Assembly (NCBI RefSeq): GCF_000218545.1
Contig: NC_015671.1
Coordinates: 682,001-746,000, forward strand
DNA: 64,000 nt
From: Cellulomonas gilvus ATCC 13127
GTDB taxonomy: Bacteria > Actinomycetota > Actinomycetes > Actinomycetales > Cellulomonadaceae
Reading direction: 5' to 3'
Of the stretch, positions 31,078 to 40,299 are shown piece after piece (within the stretch, counting starts at the first letter, position 1; each line of letters starts with the position of its first letter). A model generated the notes under the pieces. It worked only from the letters and a program-made list of their open reading frames with translations. It did no database searches and had not been told where the DNA came from. The position numbers and the translations under genes are program-made.

Positions 31078-31656
31078 TCACAGGACCTGGGCGACCGCCG
31101 ACGCGAGATCCTTGATGGTGCGCCCGTTGGCCTTGACGCCCAGCGCGGTCATGGTCCATCCCGCACCGTTGCGGGAGACCTTGGCCATGATCTGCGCGGT
31201 GTGCGGGCCCGAGCCGGTCAGGTCGAACCGCGCGACCTCCTGCTCGTTGGTCGAGTCGACCAGACGGCAGAACGCGTTCTCCACCTGGCTGAACGACTCG
31301 CCCGAGTAGCTGTTCACGGTGAACACCAGCTGCGTGACCGACGGCGTCACCGCACCGAGGTCCACGACCACCGACTCGTCGTCACCGTCGCCCGCACCCG
31401 TGAGGTTGTCACCGAGGTGCTGGACCGAGCCGTCCTTGCTGCGGAGCTGACGGAACCAGACCTGGTCCACCAGCGTGCCGGCCGCGTCGTACATCAGGCA
31501 CGAGGCGTCGAGGTCGATCGCCTTCTCCTTGACGCGACCGAACAGGCCCTTGACCTTGGCGGCGTCCCAACCCAGGCCCATCCGGACGCGGGTGAGGCCC
31601 GCGCCGTCGGACTTCGCGAGCGAGACGGACTGGCCCTTGTTCAGGCTGACTGACAT
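31078..31656 (-). CDS. TerD-family protein (TerD/TerZ type 1)
   Basis: Calcium-binding beta-sandwich protein of the tellurium-resistance (Ter) stress system, 192 residues. Starts MSVSLNKGQSVSLAK. The metal-binding [17 protein letters not shown] motif is at about 83-99, with DLDASCLMYDAAG before it. It differs from the other TerD copies in the KGLFGRVKEKAIDLDAS insertion and lacks the usual RAVGQGY ending. RBS AAGGGG upstream. It follows the DUF475 gene by 42 bases on the same strand. Confidence 0.92.
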   Translation of the reverse strand: MSVSLNKGQSVSLAKSDGAGLTRVRMGLGWDAAKVKGLFGRVKEKAIDLDASCLMYDAAGTLVDQVWFRQLRSKDGSVQHLGDNLTGAGDGDDESVVVDLGAVTPSVTQLVFTVNSYSGESFSQVENAFCRLVDSTNEQEVARFDLTGSGPHTAQIMAKVSRNGAGWTMTALGVKANGRTIKDLASAVAQVL

Positions 31657-31698
31657 GTGTTGCCCCTTCTGCTGGGTGGTCGGGTCGACTCGGCGTGC

Positions 31699-32811
31699 TC
31701 AGCCGGCGTGGACCAGCTCCTCGGTCTCGGCGTTGCGGCGGTTGCGCAGCACGGAGGTGAGGAACGCGGCGCCGATGAACGCGACGCCCACCAGGCCGGT
31801 GATGATCTCGTCGATGTGCACGCCGATGCTGACGAGCAGGATCGCGGCCAGGGCGCCGATCGCCCAGTGCGCGCCGTGCTCGAGGTACACGTACTCGGAC
31901 AGCGTGCCCTTGCGGACCAGGTAGACGGTGATCGAGCGGACGAACATCGCGCCGATGAAGCCCAGGCCGAGCGCGATGATGATCGGGTCCGCGGTGATGG
32001 CGAACGCACCCACCACGCCGTCGAACGAGAACGACGCGTCGAGCACCTCGAGGTAGAGGAACAGGAAGAACGCGGCCTTGCCCGTGGCCTTCGCGACCGC
32101 CGTGGGCCCGCCCGACCGCGCGGGCGCGGCCTCGTCGGCCTCGTCCTCGCCGCCGCCGCCCGCCGACTCGAACAGCGAGCCGAGACCGTTGACCGTGATG
32201 TAGGTGACCATGCCGAGGATCCCGGAGACCAGGACCACCTCGGGCTCGTCGGCCGCGAGCTCGGCGGCGAACACCAGCGCGACCGCCGCGACGACGACCG
32301 AGAGCATGTCGAGCTTGCCGATCCGTGCGAGCGGTCGCTCGATCCAGGACAGCCAGGTGATCTCCCGCTCCTCGAACACGAAGTTCAGGAAGAGCATCAG
32401 CAGGAACATGCCACCGAACGCGGCGATCTGCGGGTGCGCCTCGTTGAGGATGAAGCCGTAGGTCCCCGGCTCGTGCGGGTCGCCCTTCTCCATCGCGAGC
32501 CGCAGCGCCTCGACCGGGCCCAGGTCGGCGGTGATGCCGACGATCAGCAGCGGGAACACCAGACGCATGCCGAACACGGCGATGAGCACGCCGACGGTCA
32601 GGAACAGGCGCTGCCAGAACTCGCTCATGCGGTTCAGCACGGTCGCGTTGACGACCGCGTTGTCGAACGACAGCGACACCTCGAGGACACCGAGGATCAG
32701 GCAGAGGGCGAAGGCCGACCAGCCGCCGTAGAAGTACGCGACGACCAGCGAGACGACCGTGATGGCGATCGACCAGCCGAAGATGCGGAGTGCGGAGTGC
32801 TCAGCAGGCAT
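31699..32811 (-). CDS. DUF475 (TerC-like) integral membrane protein
   Basis: Membrane protein of the TerC superfamily, 370 residues, about nine helices in two related halves. Each half carries an acidic intramembrane motif: LEVSLSFDNAVVNATVL near residue 43 and LEVLDASFSFDGVVGAF near 250, the pattern proposed to bind metal ions. A Glu/Asp-rich cytosolic loop (GGGGEDEADEAAPARSGG) separates the halves. It lies between TerD-family genes, matching the TerC-TerD partnership in which TerC-type proteins supply the membrane metal-sensing or export part. Confidence 0.9.
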   Translation of the reverse strand: MPAEHSALRIFGWSIAITVVSLVVAYFYGGWSAFALCLILGVLEVSLSFDNAVVNATVLNRMSEFWQRLFLTVGVLIAVFGMRLVFPLLIVGITADLGPVEALRLAMEKGDPHEPGTYGFILNEAHPQIAAFGGMFLLMLFLNFVFEEREITWLSWIERPLARIGKLDMLSVVVAAVALVFAAELAADEPEVVLVSGILGMVTYITVNGLGSLFESAGGGGEDEADEAAPARSGGPTAVAKATGKAAFFLFLYLEVLDASFSFDGVVGAFAITADPIIIALGLGFIGAMFVRSITVYLVRKGTLSEYVYLEHGAHWAIGALAAILLVSIGVHIDEIITGLVGVAFIGAAFLTSVLRNRRNAETEELVHAG

Positions 32812-32904
32812 GGACTCGTTCCTGGGTGACCGGCGCGGTCCGAGGTGGCCGGGCGCGGGACGGGGAGGGTGACGGCCGGATGGCGTCAGGGAATTCTAGG
32901 GGTT

Positions 32905-32938
32905 CGCCCGCGGGACGGCCGGGGCCGTCCCGCGGGCG
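32905..32938 (-). terminator. Terminator after the terD pair
   Basis: Perfect 15-bp inverted repeat (CGCCCGCGGGACGGC with GCCGTCCCGCGGGCG, four-base loop) 10 bases past the TerD stop on the minus strand, separating it from the DUF475 gene. Confidence 0.75.
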
Positions 32939-32948
32939 GGCTGCGGGG

Positions 32949-33527
32949 TCAGCCGACGTTGACGCCGAAGTCCCGGGCGATGCCCAGGAGCCCCGACTCG
33001 TACCCCTGGCCGACCGCGCGGAACTTCCACTCCGCACCGTGGCGGTACACCTCGCCGAAGACCATGGCGGTCTCCGAGGACGCGTCCTCCGTGAGGTCGT
33101 AGCGGGCCAGCTCCTGGCCGTCCGCACGGTTCACCACGCGGATGAACGCGTTGCGCACCTGCCCGAAGTTCTGCGAGCGCGCCGCGGCGTCGTGGATCGA
33201 GACCGGGAAGACGATCCGCTGCACCTCGGGCGCGAGCCGCGCGAGGTCGACGTTGACCGACTCGTCGTCGCCGTCGCCCTCACCCGTGCGGTTGTCGCCC
33301 GTGTGCTCGACGGTGCCGTCGGGCGAGGTCAGGTTGTTGTAGAAGATGAAGTGCTGGTCGGACAGGACCTTGCCCTCGGCACCCAGCAGCAGCGCCGAGG
33401 CGTCGAGGTCGAAGTCCGTCCCGCTCGTCGTGCGGACGTCCCAGCCCAGGCCGACCGTGACGGCCGTGAGGTTCGGGGCCTCCTTGCTGAGCGAGACGTT
33501 GCCGCCCTTGGCGAGGGAGATGCTCAT
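32949..33527 (-). CDS. TerD-family protein (second copy)
   Basis: TerD of 192 residues, highly similar along its length to the neighbour at 33536. [20 protein letters not shown] start, [22 protein letters not shown], the Ca2+ site [18 protein letters not shown], and the ending [27 protein letters not shown] 33527 was chosen over upstream codons because the conserved [13 protein letters not shown] start and a GAGGG ribosome site both point to it. It follows the next TerD gene by 8 bases, so the two are one transcript and a tandem duplication. Confidence 0.95.
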   Translation of the reverse strand: MSISLAKGGNVSLSKEAPNLTAVTVGLGWDVRTTSGTDFDLDASALLLGAEGKVLSDQHFIFYNNLTSPDGTVEHTGDNRTGEGDGDDESVNVDLARLAPEVQRIVFPVSIHDAAARSQNFGQVRNAFIRVVNRADGQELARYDLTEDASSETAMVFGEVYRHGAEWKFRAVGQGYESGLLGIARDFGVNVG

Positions 33528-33535
33528 GGCCGCCC

Positions 33536-34111
33536 TCAGACCGTGACGCCGAAGTCGCGGGCGATGCCCGCCAGGCCCGAGGCGTAGCCCTGGCCGACCG
33601 CGCGGAACTTCCACTCGGCACCGTTGCGGTAGACCTCGCCGAAGATCATGGCGGTCTCGGTCGAGGCGTCCTCCGAGAGGTCGTAGCGCGCGATCTCGGT
33701 GCCGCCGTCGCCGTTCACGATGCGGATGAACGCGTTGCGCACCTGGCCGAAGCTCTGGCCGCGGCCCTCGCCGTCGTAGATCGAGACGGGGAAGACGATC
33801 TTGTCGACGTCGGCCGGCACGTTGGCGAGGTCCACGCGGAGCTGCTCGTCGTCGCCGTCGCCCTCACCCGTCAGGTTGTCGCCCAGGTGCTCGACCGAGC
33901 CGTCCGGGCTCTTCAGGTTGTTGAAGAACACGAAGTGCTTGTCCGAGAGCACGCGCCCGGCCGGGTCGACCAGCAGCGCCGCGGCGTCCAGGTCGAAGTC
34001 CGTCCCGGTGGTGGTGCGGACGTCCCACCCGAGCCCGACGACGACGCTGCGCAGCCCCGGCGCCTCCTTCGTCAGGCTGACGTTCCCACCCTTGCTGAGG
34101 CTGACGCCCAT
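33536..34111 (-). CDS. TerD-family protein (third copy)
   Basis: TerD of 191 residues: [20 protein letters not shown] start, [20 protein letters not shown], Ca2+ site [18 protein letters not shown], and [26 protein letters not shown] end. GGAGGACAC precedes ATG 34111. First gene of a two-gene operon with the copy at 32949, divergent from the Ter-associated gene at 34356 (244-bp gap). Cytosolic; thought to act with TerC-type membrane proteins in metal or oxidative stress. Confidence 0.95.
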   Translation of the reverse strand: MGVSLSKGGNVSLTKEAPGLRSVVVGLGWDVRTTTGTDFDLDAAALLVDPAGRVLSDKHFVFFNNLKSPDGSVEHLGDNLTGEGDGDDEQLRVDLANVPADVDKIVFPVSIYDGEGRGQSFGQVRNAFIRIVNGDGGTEIARYDLSEDASTETAMIFGEVYRNGAEWKFRAVGQGYASGLAGIARDFGVTV

Positions 34112-34355
34112 GTGTCCTCCAGTGATGCGGCCGTGGCCGGTCGTGATGATGGGCAGGTGCCCGGTGCCTACCGTAAACATGTCGACGGCCGCGCGGGGCC
34201 GGTCCGGGCGTCCGGGGACGAAACCGGTTGCCTCGGGGCACGCGCGACGTCCGCCCGCGACCGGTCCCGCGGGTCTCACCGGGACCCCTGGCCGCACCGG
34301 TGGTGCGGTCGACGCGGATAGCATCGACGCTCGACGAGGTCGACGGGGTGGGGAC

Positions 34356-34856
34356 ATGCGCTGGTGGGCGAGGCTGCGGGGTGAGTCCGCGGAGGCGGAC
34401 GACGCCGCCGTGACCGACGCCGGGGCCGACGACGAGAGCCCGCAGGCGCTGCGCGCCGGGATCGACGCCGTGGTCCGCACCATCAACGCGAGCGGTGACG
34501 ACCTGCCGACCGCGGCGCTGGCCAACGCGCGGCACCTGACCGACACGCTCACGCTGCTGGTCGACTCCGCGCAGCTGCGGCCGCTGGACACCGGGACGGC
34601 GCTCACGGTGCGGGCCGCGACGCAGGACTACATCCCGACGACGCTGCGCACATACCTGGCGCTGCGCCCCGACCTGCGCGAGGCTCCCGGACCCGACGGC
34701 GCGACGCCCATGCGGTCGCTCGTGCAGCAGATCGCCACGCTGCAGGAGGGCTTCACCGCGATCCTGGAGGCCCGTGAGCGGCGGGACGCCGACGCGCTGG
34801 CGGTCCAGGGGCAGTTCCTGGAGGCCAAGTTCCACCGTTCGGATCTCGACCTGTGA
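34356..34856 (+). CDS. Ter-cluster hypothetical protein
   Basis: 166-residue cytosolic protein, mostly helical, with no domain I recognise. N-terminus MRWWARLRG, an acidic stretch ([20 protein letters not shown]), then helices with [43 protein letters not shown] and [38 protein letters not shown]. It heads the plus-strand half of the Ter locus, 64 bases before a TerD-family gene, and a TAGCAT -10-like box lies at about 34319. Its place suggests a Ter-specific accessory role; nothing more can be said. Confidence 0.75.
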   Translation: MRWWARLRGESAEADDAAVTDAGADDESPQALRAGIDAVVRTINASGDDLPTAALANARHLTDTLTLLVDSAQLRPLDTGTALTVRAATQDYIPTTLRTYLALRPDLREAPGPDGATPMRSLVQQIATLQEGFTAILEARERRDADALAVQGQFLEAKFHRSDLDL

Positions 34857-34920
34857 GCGAGGACATGACGCGACCAGCCCCCCGACCGACGCGCGCGCGT
34901 GCGACCACGGGAGCCCGGTG

Positions 34921-35484
34921 ATGGCCGGGCCCATGGCGCGCGGCGCCGTCGCCGAGCTCACGCGTGAGCTGCCGCACCTGCGGGGTGTGGTCGTCGGCGT
35001 GCAGCTCAGCTCACCCGAGCCGCTGCTCGCTGAGGACCTCGTGGTCGCGACGCTCCTGTGCGACACGCAGCACCGCGTGCTGTCCGACGAGCACATGGTG
35101 TTCTTCAACCAGCTGACCGAGCCCGCGGGGACGGTCGAGCAGCGCGCGCGGTCCCGGGGTGACGACCTCGAGCAGGTGGAGGTGGACCTGGACGGCGTGC
35201 CGGCGGACGTCGCGCGCATCGTCGTCGTCGCGTACCTGAACGGGGGGAACGCGCGACGACGGACGCTCGGGCAGCTGCGCGAGGCGCGCATCCGCCTGCT
35301 CGACCTGGCGGACGACTCCGAGGTGGTCCGTTCGGAGAACCTGGCGCCCGCGCTGTCCACCGAGACCGGCCTGGTGCTCGGTGAGCTGTACCGCCGCGGT
35401 GCGGAGTGGCGGTTCAAGGTGGTGGGGCAGGGGTACGCCGACGGCGTCGTCGGGATCGCGGCGGACCACGGCGTCGCGCTGTGA
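34921..35484 (+). CDS. TerD-family protein (divergent fourth copy)
   Basis: 187-residue TerD relative lacking the canonical N-terminal LxKGxxxSL segment and the GDGDDE calcium site; instead it has RARSRGDDLEQVEVDLDGVP. It keeps VLSDEHMVFFNQLTEPAGTVE, the LGQLREARIRLLD segment and the ending EWRFKVVGQGYADGVVGIAADHGVAL. Probably a structural partner of the true TerD proteins rather than a full Ca2+ binder (inference). ATG 34921; GTG 34918 immediately before is possible. Overlaps the next gene by four bases. Confidence 0.85.
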   Translation: MAGPMARGAVAELTRELPHLRGVVVGVQLSSPEPLLAEDLVVATLLCDTQHRVLSDEHMVFFNQLTEPAGTVEQRARSRGDDLEQVEVDLDGVPADVARIVVVAYLNGGNARRRTLGQLREARIRLLDLADDSEVVRSENLAPALSTETGLVLGELYRRGAEWRFKVVGQGYADGVVGIAADHGVAL

Positions 35485-36422
35485 CGCTCCCGGACCCCGC
35501 GCGCGCACCGCGTCGCGACGACCTGCCCTGGCTGCGTCGTCGGCCGCGCCCCGGCCCGCGCGCGACGAGCGCGTCCACCGGGGCCGTGCGCACGCCGGCG
35601 CAGGCGTCCGCGCCATCGGCCGCCGCGGCGCCGGCCGCGCCCGCCCGCCCGCTCGTCGCGCCGGATGCGCCGCCGGCCCGCCCGCTCACCGGGCCCGGGC
35701 CGGAACAGGCGTCCGCGTCGCTGCCCGCGCCCGGGCCGGGCGTCTCGTCGCTCGACCTGACGCCGCCCTCGGCGCCCGCCGCCGCACGTCCCGCCGCGGG
35801 CCGTCGGCCGGGTACCCGTCGGCGGCGCTCGGCCGCGGACGGCGACCCGGTGCTGGGATGGCAGCCCCGGCGCGCCCGCGCGGACCGGCCGGTGCTGCTC
35901 ACCCGCGAGCGCCCGACCGTCGTGCTCACACCCGTGCAGTCGGGCGTCGGTGCGCTGCGGATCACCAGCATCGTCTCCGAGCAGGTCGGCGACCTCACGC
36001 TCGGCGCGCTGTGCACGCTCGCCGACGGCTCGGCGACGCTGCTGGACGCCAACCGGGACATGTCTGCTGCGCCGGCGGGTGCCCGCAGTCCGGTGGTGAG
36101 CGCCGCGGGCCGGGACCTGTCGGTCGACCTGCGCCAGGTGCGCGCGCTGCGCCGCCTGGTCGTGGTGGCGTTCTCGCCCACGTCCGCGGTCGTGACGTGG
36201 GGCGGCGTGGTGCGCGTCGAGCTGGTCGGGGGGACGCGCGTGGACGTGCCGCTCGAGCGCGAGCCGCAGGCCGGTGCGCTCGTCGCGCTGTCCGTGGTCA
36301 ACGTCGACGGGTCGCTGGTGCTGCGCGCGGAGGACGAGCTGGTGCCGGGCGCGCTGCGCGAGGTGGGTCAGGCGTACGGCTCGGGACTGCGCTGGGTCGA
36401 CGCCTGGACGCCGGTCGTCTGA
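35481..36422 (+). CDS. TerD-like protein with long Pro/Ala-rich N-terminus
   Basis: 313 residues from GTG 35481 (GTGA overlap). Residues about 1-135 are a disordered Ala/Pro/Arg-rich tail (ASAPSAAAAPAAPARPLVAPDAPPARP). The remaining 175 residues form a degenerate TerD-like beta sandwich (VVLTPVQSGVGALRITSIVSEQVGDLTLGALCTLADGS, AGRDLSVDLRQVRALRRLVVVAFSP, and the C-terminal VGQAYGSGLRWVDAWTPVV, which echoes the TerD ending). The Ca2+ loop is missing. Such extended TerD relatives occur in actinobacterial Ter loci; partner-binding through the tail is a guess. Confidence 0.75.
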   Translation: MTLPDPARAPRRDDLPWLRRRPRPGPRATSASTGAVRTPAQASAPSAAAAPAAPARPLVAPDAPPARPLTGPGPEQASASLPAPGPGVSSLDLTPPSAPAAARPAAGRRPGTRRRRSAADGDPVLGWQPRRARADRPVLLTRERPTVVLTPVQSGVGALRITSIVSEQVGDLTLGALCTLADGSATLLDANRDMSAAPAGARSPVVSAAGRDLSVDLRQVRALRRLVVVAFSPTSAVVTWGGVVRVELVGGTRVDVPLEREPQAGALVALSVVNVDGSLVLRAEDELVPGALREVGQAYGSGLRWVDAWTPVV

Positions 36423-36568
36423 GCGCGCGCACCGTCCACAGCCCGTGCGGGCCGGTCGGCATGTCCGGTTAGGCTCTCGGCGGCGCGGCCCACCACCTCC
36501 GCGTCGTGGTGTCGGACGGGCCGTGACCGCGGGCCGCCACGAGCCGCCGGACGCAGGGGAGGACGCGC

Positions 36569-37726
36569 ATGCGGCACTACCAGGGCCTGTCCGCCGACGC
36601 CCGGCGACGGCTGTTCCAGCAGGAGCCCGAGGAGATCGACGTCGACGCGGACGCGGCGACGCTGTCGACCGCGCTCGGCGCGACGCTCTACATGCCGGCC
36701 ACGCGCCCGCACCTGGCCGACGACCTCGTCCGCCGCGCGGTGCAGGACGACGTGGTGAGCGCGGTGGTGTGCCTCGAGGACGCGGTGCCCGACGAGCTGG
36801 TCGAGCAGGCCCAGGAGAACGCGATCGCGCAGCTGCGCGACCTCGGAGCGCGCGGCGGTGGCCCGCTCGTGTTCGTCCGCGTGCGCCGGCCCGAGCAGAT
36901 CGGCGAGATCGTGCGCGGCCTGGGTGAGCACCGGGGCGTGCTGCGTGGCTTCGTGCTGCCCAAGTTCACCGCGCGCACGGGTGCGGCGTTCCTCGACGCG
37001 CTCGACGACACCGCGCAGACCGAGGGCACGCGGCTGTGGGGCATGCCGCTGATCGAGTCGCCCGAGATGATCCACCGCGAGACGCGCGACGAGGCGCTGC
37101 TGGGGGTGCAGCGGCTGCTGGACAAGCACCGGTCGTCGGTGCTCGCGGTGCGCACGGGTGCGACGGACCTGTGCGGCGCGTACGGCATCCGGCGTGGGCG
37201 GGACCTGACCATCTACGACGTGCGGCTGGTGGCGGACGTCCTCATGGCGGTGGTCAACGTGCTGGGCCGCACGGATGGCTCCGGGTTCACGGTCACCGGC
37301 CCGGTCTGGGAGTACTTCACCGGTGAGGAGCGGCTGTTCAAGCCGCGCCTGCGCGAGGCCCCGTTCCAGGAGCACGACGCGGTGGCGCTGCGCGCCGAGC
37401 TCATCACGCGCGCGCTCGACGGCCTCATCCGCGAGGTCGTGCTGGACAAGGCGAACGGCCTGACGGGCAAGACCGTGATCCATCCGAGCCACGTGCCCGT
37501 GGTGCACGCGCTCTCGGTGGTCACGCACGAGGAGCACGCGGACGCGCAGGACATCCTGCGGGGGACGTCCTCGGGCGTCGCGGCCTCGTCGTACGGGAAC
37601 AAGATGAACGAGGCGCGTCCGCACCGCGCGTGGGCCGAGCGGATCATGGTCCGTGCCCGCGCGTTCGGTGTCGCGCGGGAGGAGATCGGGCTCGTGGACC
37701 TGTTGACGGAGGCGGTGAGCAGGTGA
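36569..37726 (+). CDS. Ter-cluster C-C lyase (HpcH/HpaI aldolase/citrate lyase superfamily)
   Basis: TIM-barrel C-C bond lyase, 385 residues, first gene of the Ter biosynthetic operon. Visible family marks: GATLYMPATRPHLADDL, the metal-site-containing VVCLEDAVPDELVEQA, LWGMPLIESPEMIHRETRDEALLG, and KTVIHPSHVPVVHA near the C-terminus. In Ter loci this enzyme type accompanies PRTases and a HAD phosphatase and is proposed to help make a nucleoside-like metabolite; the reaction has not been shown. TAGGCT at 36470-36475 is a probable -10 box. It overlaps the next gene by GTGA. Confidence 0.88.
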   Translation: MRHYQGLSADARRRLFQQEPEEIDVDADAATLSTALGATLYMPATRPHLADDLVRRAVQDDVVSAVVCLEDAVPDELVEQAQENAIAQLRDLGARGGGPLVFVRVRRPEQIGEIVRGLGEHRGVLRGFVLPKFTARTGAAFLDALDDTAQTEGTRLWGMPLIESPEMIHRETRDEALLGVQRLLDKHRSSVLAVRTGATDLCGAYGIRRGRDLTIYDVRLVADVLMAVVNVLGRTDGSGFTVTGPVWEYFTGEERLFKPRLREAPFQEHDAVALRAELITRALDGLIREVVLDKANGLTGKTVIHPSHVPVVHALSVVTHEEHADAQDILRGTSSGVAASSYGNKMNEARPHRAWAERIMVRARAFGVAREEIGLVDLLTEAVSR

Positions 37727-40299
37727 CGGTCGGGACCGGTCGCTGGGTGCAGGAGCGGCTCGGCGTGACGCTGCGCACCGCGGACGCACCCGTCGGGGTG
37801 CAGCTCGAGGACCTCGTGGGTCTCGCGGTGCGGCGCAACCCGCGCCGCGCGCACCTGCTGGTCTCGACCGTGCTGGGCAAGCACGTGCCGACGGACCCGC
37901 GCATCGTGCGGGGTGCTGGTCTGCTGCTCGGCGACCTGGTGCACGCCGCGCTGATGGAGCCCGCCCCCGGCGACGGCCTGGACGACGAGGCCCGCGCGCG
38001 CGGCGCCGTGCTGCGGTCCGCCGTGCACGGGGAGGCGGACGACGCGGCGCTCGAGCGACTCACCGCCGCACGCGGCCGGCCCGCGGTCGACGTGACCGTG
38101 CTGGGCTACGCCGAGACGGCGACCGCGCTGGGCGCGCAGGTGGCCGAGGCGCTCGGGGCGACGTACCTGCACTCCACGCGCCGGCACGTGCCCGGTGTCG
38201 CGGTCGCGGGGCGCTTCGAGGAGGCCCATTCGCACGCCACGAGCCACCTGCTGCTGCCGGCCGATCCGGACCTCCTGACGGGCGACGAGCCGCTCGTCCT
38301 GGTCGACGACGAGCTGAGCACGGGCCGGACGGCGCTCGCGACGATCGAGGCGCTGCACGCCGTGCACCCCCGCGCGCGGTACGTCGTCGCGGCGTTGATC
38401 GACCTGCGCAGCCCCGACGACCGCGCGCGCACGCTGGCCGCGGCCGAGCGGTGGGGGACGCGGATCGACGTCGTCGCGCTCGCGGCCGGCGGCGTCGACC
38501 TGCCTCCGGGGCTGCCCGAGCGCGCGGCCGAGCTGGTCGCGAGCCTCGGTGCCCCCGATGCGCCGCCGCAGGGCGCCGGTGAGCCGGACGGGCCGCGGCG
38601 CGGGACCGACGCCCACGTGGTGCGGGTCCGCGTGCCGTGGCCTGCCGACCTCCCCGAGTCGGCACGGCACGGCTGGGACCCGGCCTGGGACGCGCGCCGG
38701 GACGCCGCGGTCGAGCACGTCGCCGCCGCGGTCGAGCGGGCGCTCGAGGAAGTGCCGGGCGACGTCGACCACGTCGTCGTGCTGGGCACCGAGGAGCTCC
38801 TCGACGTGCCGCAGCGCATCGGCGCGGTGCTGGCCCGCACGCGCACGGTCCGCTCGTCGTCGACCACGCGGTCACCCGTGCTCGCGGTCGACGACCCCGG
38901 GTACGCGGTGCGTTCGGCCGTGCGGTTCGTGGCGCACGACGACCCGGCGGACGCGGCCGAGGGCGACACGACGCGGTACGCCTACAACGTCGCGGGTGCG
39001 GGGGCGGGCGCCGTCGTGCTCGTGCTGGACGAGAAGGGCGACACCGAGGCCGCGACCGTGCTGGTGGATGCGCTCGCCGCGGTCACCCCGGTGGTCGTGG
39101 TCGCGACGCTGCCGGACACCGCCGCGCGCACGGCGCGCGGCCGGGCGCTCCCGGAGCCGCTGCACGGTCCCACGTTCGGCTCGTACCCCGCGCAGGAGGT
39201 GACCTGGCTCCTCACGGACCTGTCCCACGTCGCGCTCGAGGCACCCGTGGAGGAGCGCGAGGAGGCCGTGCAGTCGGGCGGCGCGCACTACGCGGAGTCG
39301 CTGCCGGTCGAGTACCTGCCGTCCGCCGCGTACACCGCGCTGTTCGACGAGGCGCTCGCGGACTCCGCGCGGCGCATGGCCCTCGCGGTCGGTGTGGTGA
39401 CCGAGCGCGCGCTCGCGGCGCGGACCGAGCCGGTGCTGGTCTCGCTGGCGCGCGCGGGCACGCCCGTCGGTGCGCTCATGCGCCGCTGGGCGGCCCGCGT
39501 GCACGGCGTCGACGTCCCGCACTACACGGCGTCGATCGTGCGCGGACGCGGGATCGACCACCTGGCGCTGCAGCACGTCGCCGCGCACCACGACCCGCGC
39601 GGAGTGCTGTTCGTCGACGGCTGGACCGGCAAGGGTGCGATCGCGCGCGAGCTCGCCGCCGCGCTGGTCGAGCACGAGGCGATCACGGGCGTCGCGTTCC
39701 CGAGCGAGCTCGCGGTGCTCGCGGACCCGGGCTGGTGCGTGGACCTGTTCGGCACACGGGACGACTTCCTCATCCCGTCCGCGTGCCTGAACTCCACGGT
39801 CTCGGGTCTGGTCTCGCGCACCGTGCTGAACCCGCGGATCCTGCGCGAGGACCAGTTCCACGGCGCGAAGTTCTACGCCGAGCTGGCCCCGTCGGACGTC
39901 TCGCTCCAGTTCCTGGACGCCGTCTCGGCCTGGTTCGACGACGTCGCGCAGGAGGCGCAGGCGCTCGCGCGCGTGCCGGTGACCGACGCGCCGGACTGGC
40001 GCGGGTGGGCGGCGGTGGTCCGGGTCGCGCAGGAGCAGGGCATCGGTGACGTGAACCTGGTCAAGCCCGGCATCGGCGAGACCACGCGCGTGCTGCTGCG
40101 CCGCGTGCCGTGGAAGATCCTGGTGCGCGAGGACGCCGACCCGCGGGACCTGCGGCACATCCGGCAGCTCGCGCACGAGCGCGGCGTCCCCGTCGAGCCC
40201 GCGCCGGACCTGCCGTACGCGTGCATCGGCCTGATCCACCCCCAGTACACGCGGGGCGCCACAGGGGCCTCGGGCACCGGTGTGCAGGTGGCCCCGTGA
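37723..40299 (+). CDS. Fused Ter-cluster PRTase-TRSP-StiP(PRTase)-PELOTA protein
   Basis: Giant 858-residue fusion. Residues about 1-285: a PRTase_2-type phosphoribosyltransferase with the PRPP loop LVLVDDELSTGRT at about 190-202. About 290-475: the TRSP domain (AHVVRVRVPWPADLPESARHGW; DDPGYAVRSAVRFVAHDDP). About 478-780: a StiP/PRTase_1 module (TFGSYPAQEVTWLLTDLSHV; VLFVDGWTGKGAIA near 627; a cysteine in IPSACLNSTVSGLVSRTVLN). About 785-840: a PELOTA-like RNA-binding segment (LLRRVPWKILVREDADPRDLRHIRQLAHERGVPVE). In most Ter loci these are two genes. Proposed to build a nucleoside-like molecule from PRPP; the fusion implies channelling. Translationally coupled on both sides. Confidence 0.85.
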   Translation: MTVGTGRWVQERLGVTLRTADAPVGVQLEDLVGLAVRRNPRRAHLLVSTVLGKHVPTDPRIVRGAGLLLGDLVHAALMEPAPGDGLDDEARARGAVLRSAVHGEADDAALERLTAARGRPAVDVTVLGYAETATALGAQVAEALGATYLHSTRRHVPGVAVAGRFEEAHSHATSHLLLPADPDLLTGDEPLVLVDDELSTGRTALATIEALHAVHPRARYVVAALIDLRSPDDRARTLAAAERWGTRIDVVALAAGGVDLPPGLPERAAELVASLGAPDAPPQGAGEPDGPRRGTDAHVVRVRVPWPADLPESARHGWDPAWDARRDAAVEHVAAAVERALEEVPGDVDHVVVLGTEELLDVPQRIGAVLARTRTVRSSSTTRSPVLAVDDPGYAVRSAVRFVAHDDPADAAEGDTTRYAYNVAGAGAGAVVLVLDEKGDTEAATVLVDALAAVTPVVVVATLPDTAARTARGRALPEPLHGPTFGSYPAQEVTWLLTDLSHVALEAPVEEREEAVQSGGAHYAESLPVEYLPSAAYTALFDEALADSARRMALAVGVVTERALAARTEPVLVSLARAGTPVGALMRRWAARVHGVDVPHYTASIVRGRGIDHLALQHVAAHHDPRGVLFVDGWTGKGAIARELAAALVEHEAITGVAFPSELAVLADPGWCVDLFGTRDDFLIPSACLNSTVSGLVSRTVLNPRILREDQFHGAKFYAELAPSDVSLQFLDAVSAWFDDVAQEAQALARVPVTDAPDWRGWAAVVRVAQEQGIGDVNLVKPGIGETTRVLLRRVPWKILVREDADPRDLRHIRQLAHERGVPVEPAPDLPYACIGLIHPQYTRGATGASGTGVQVAP

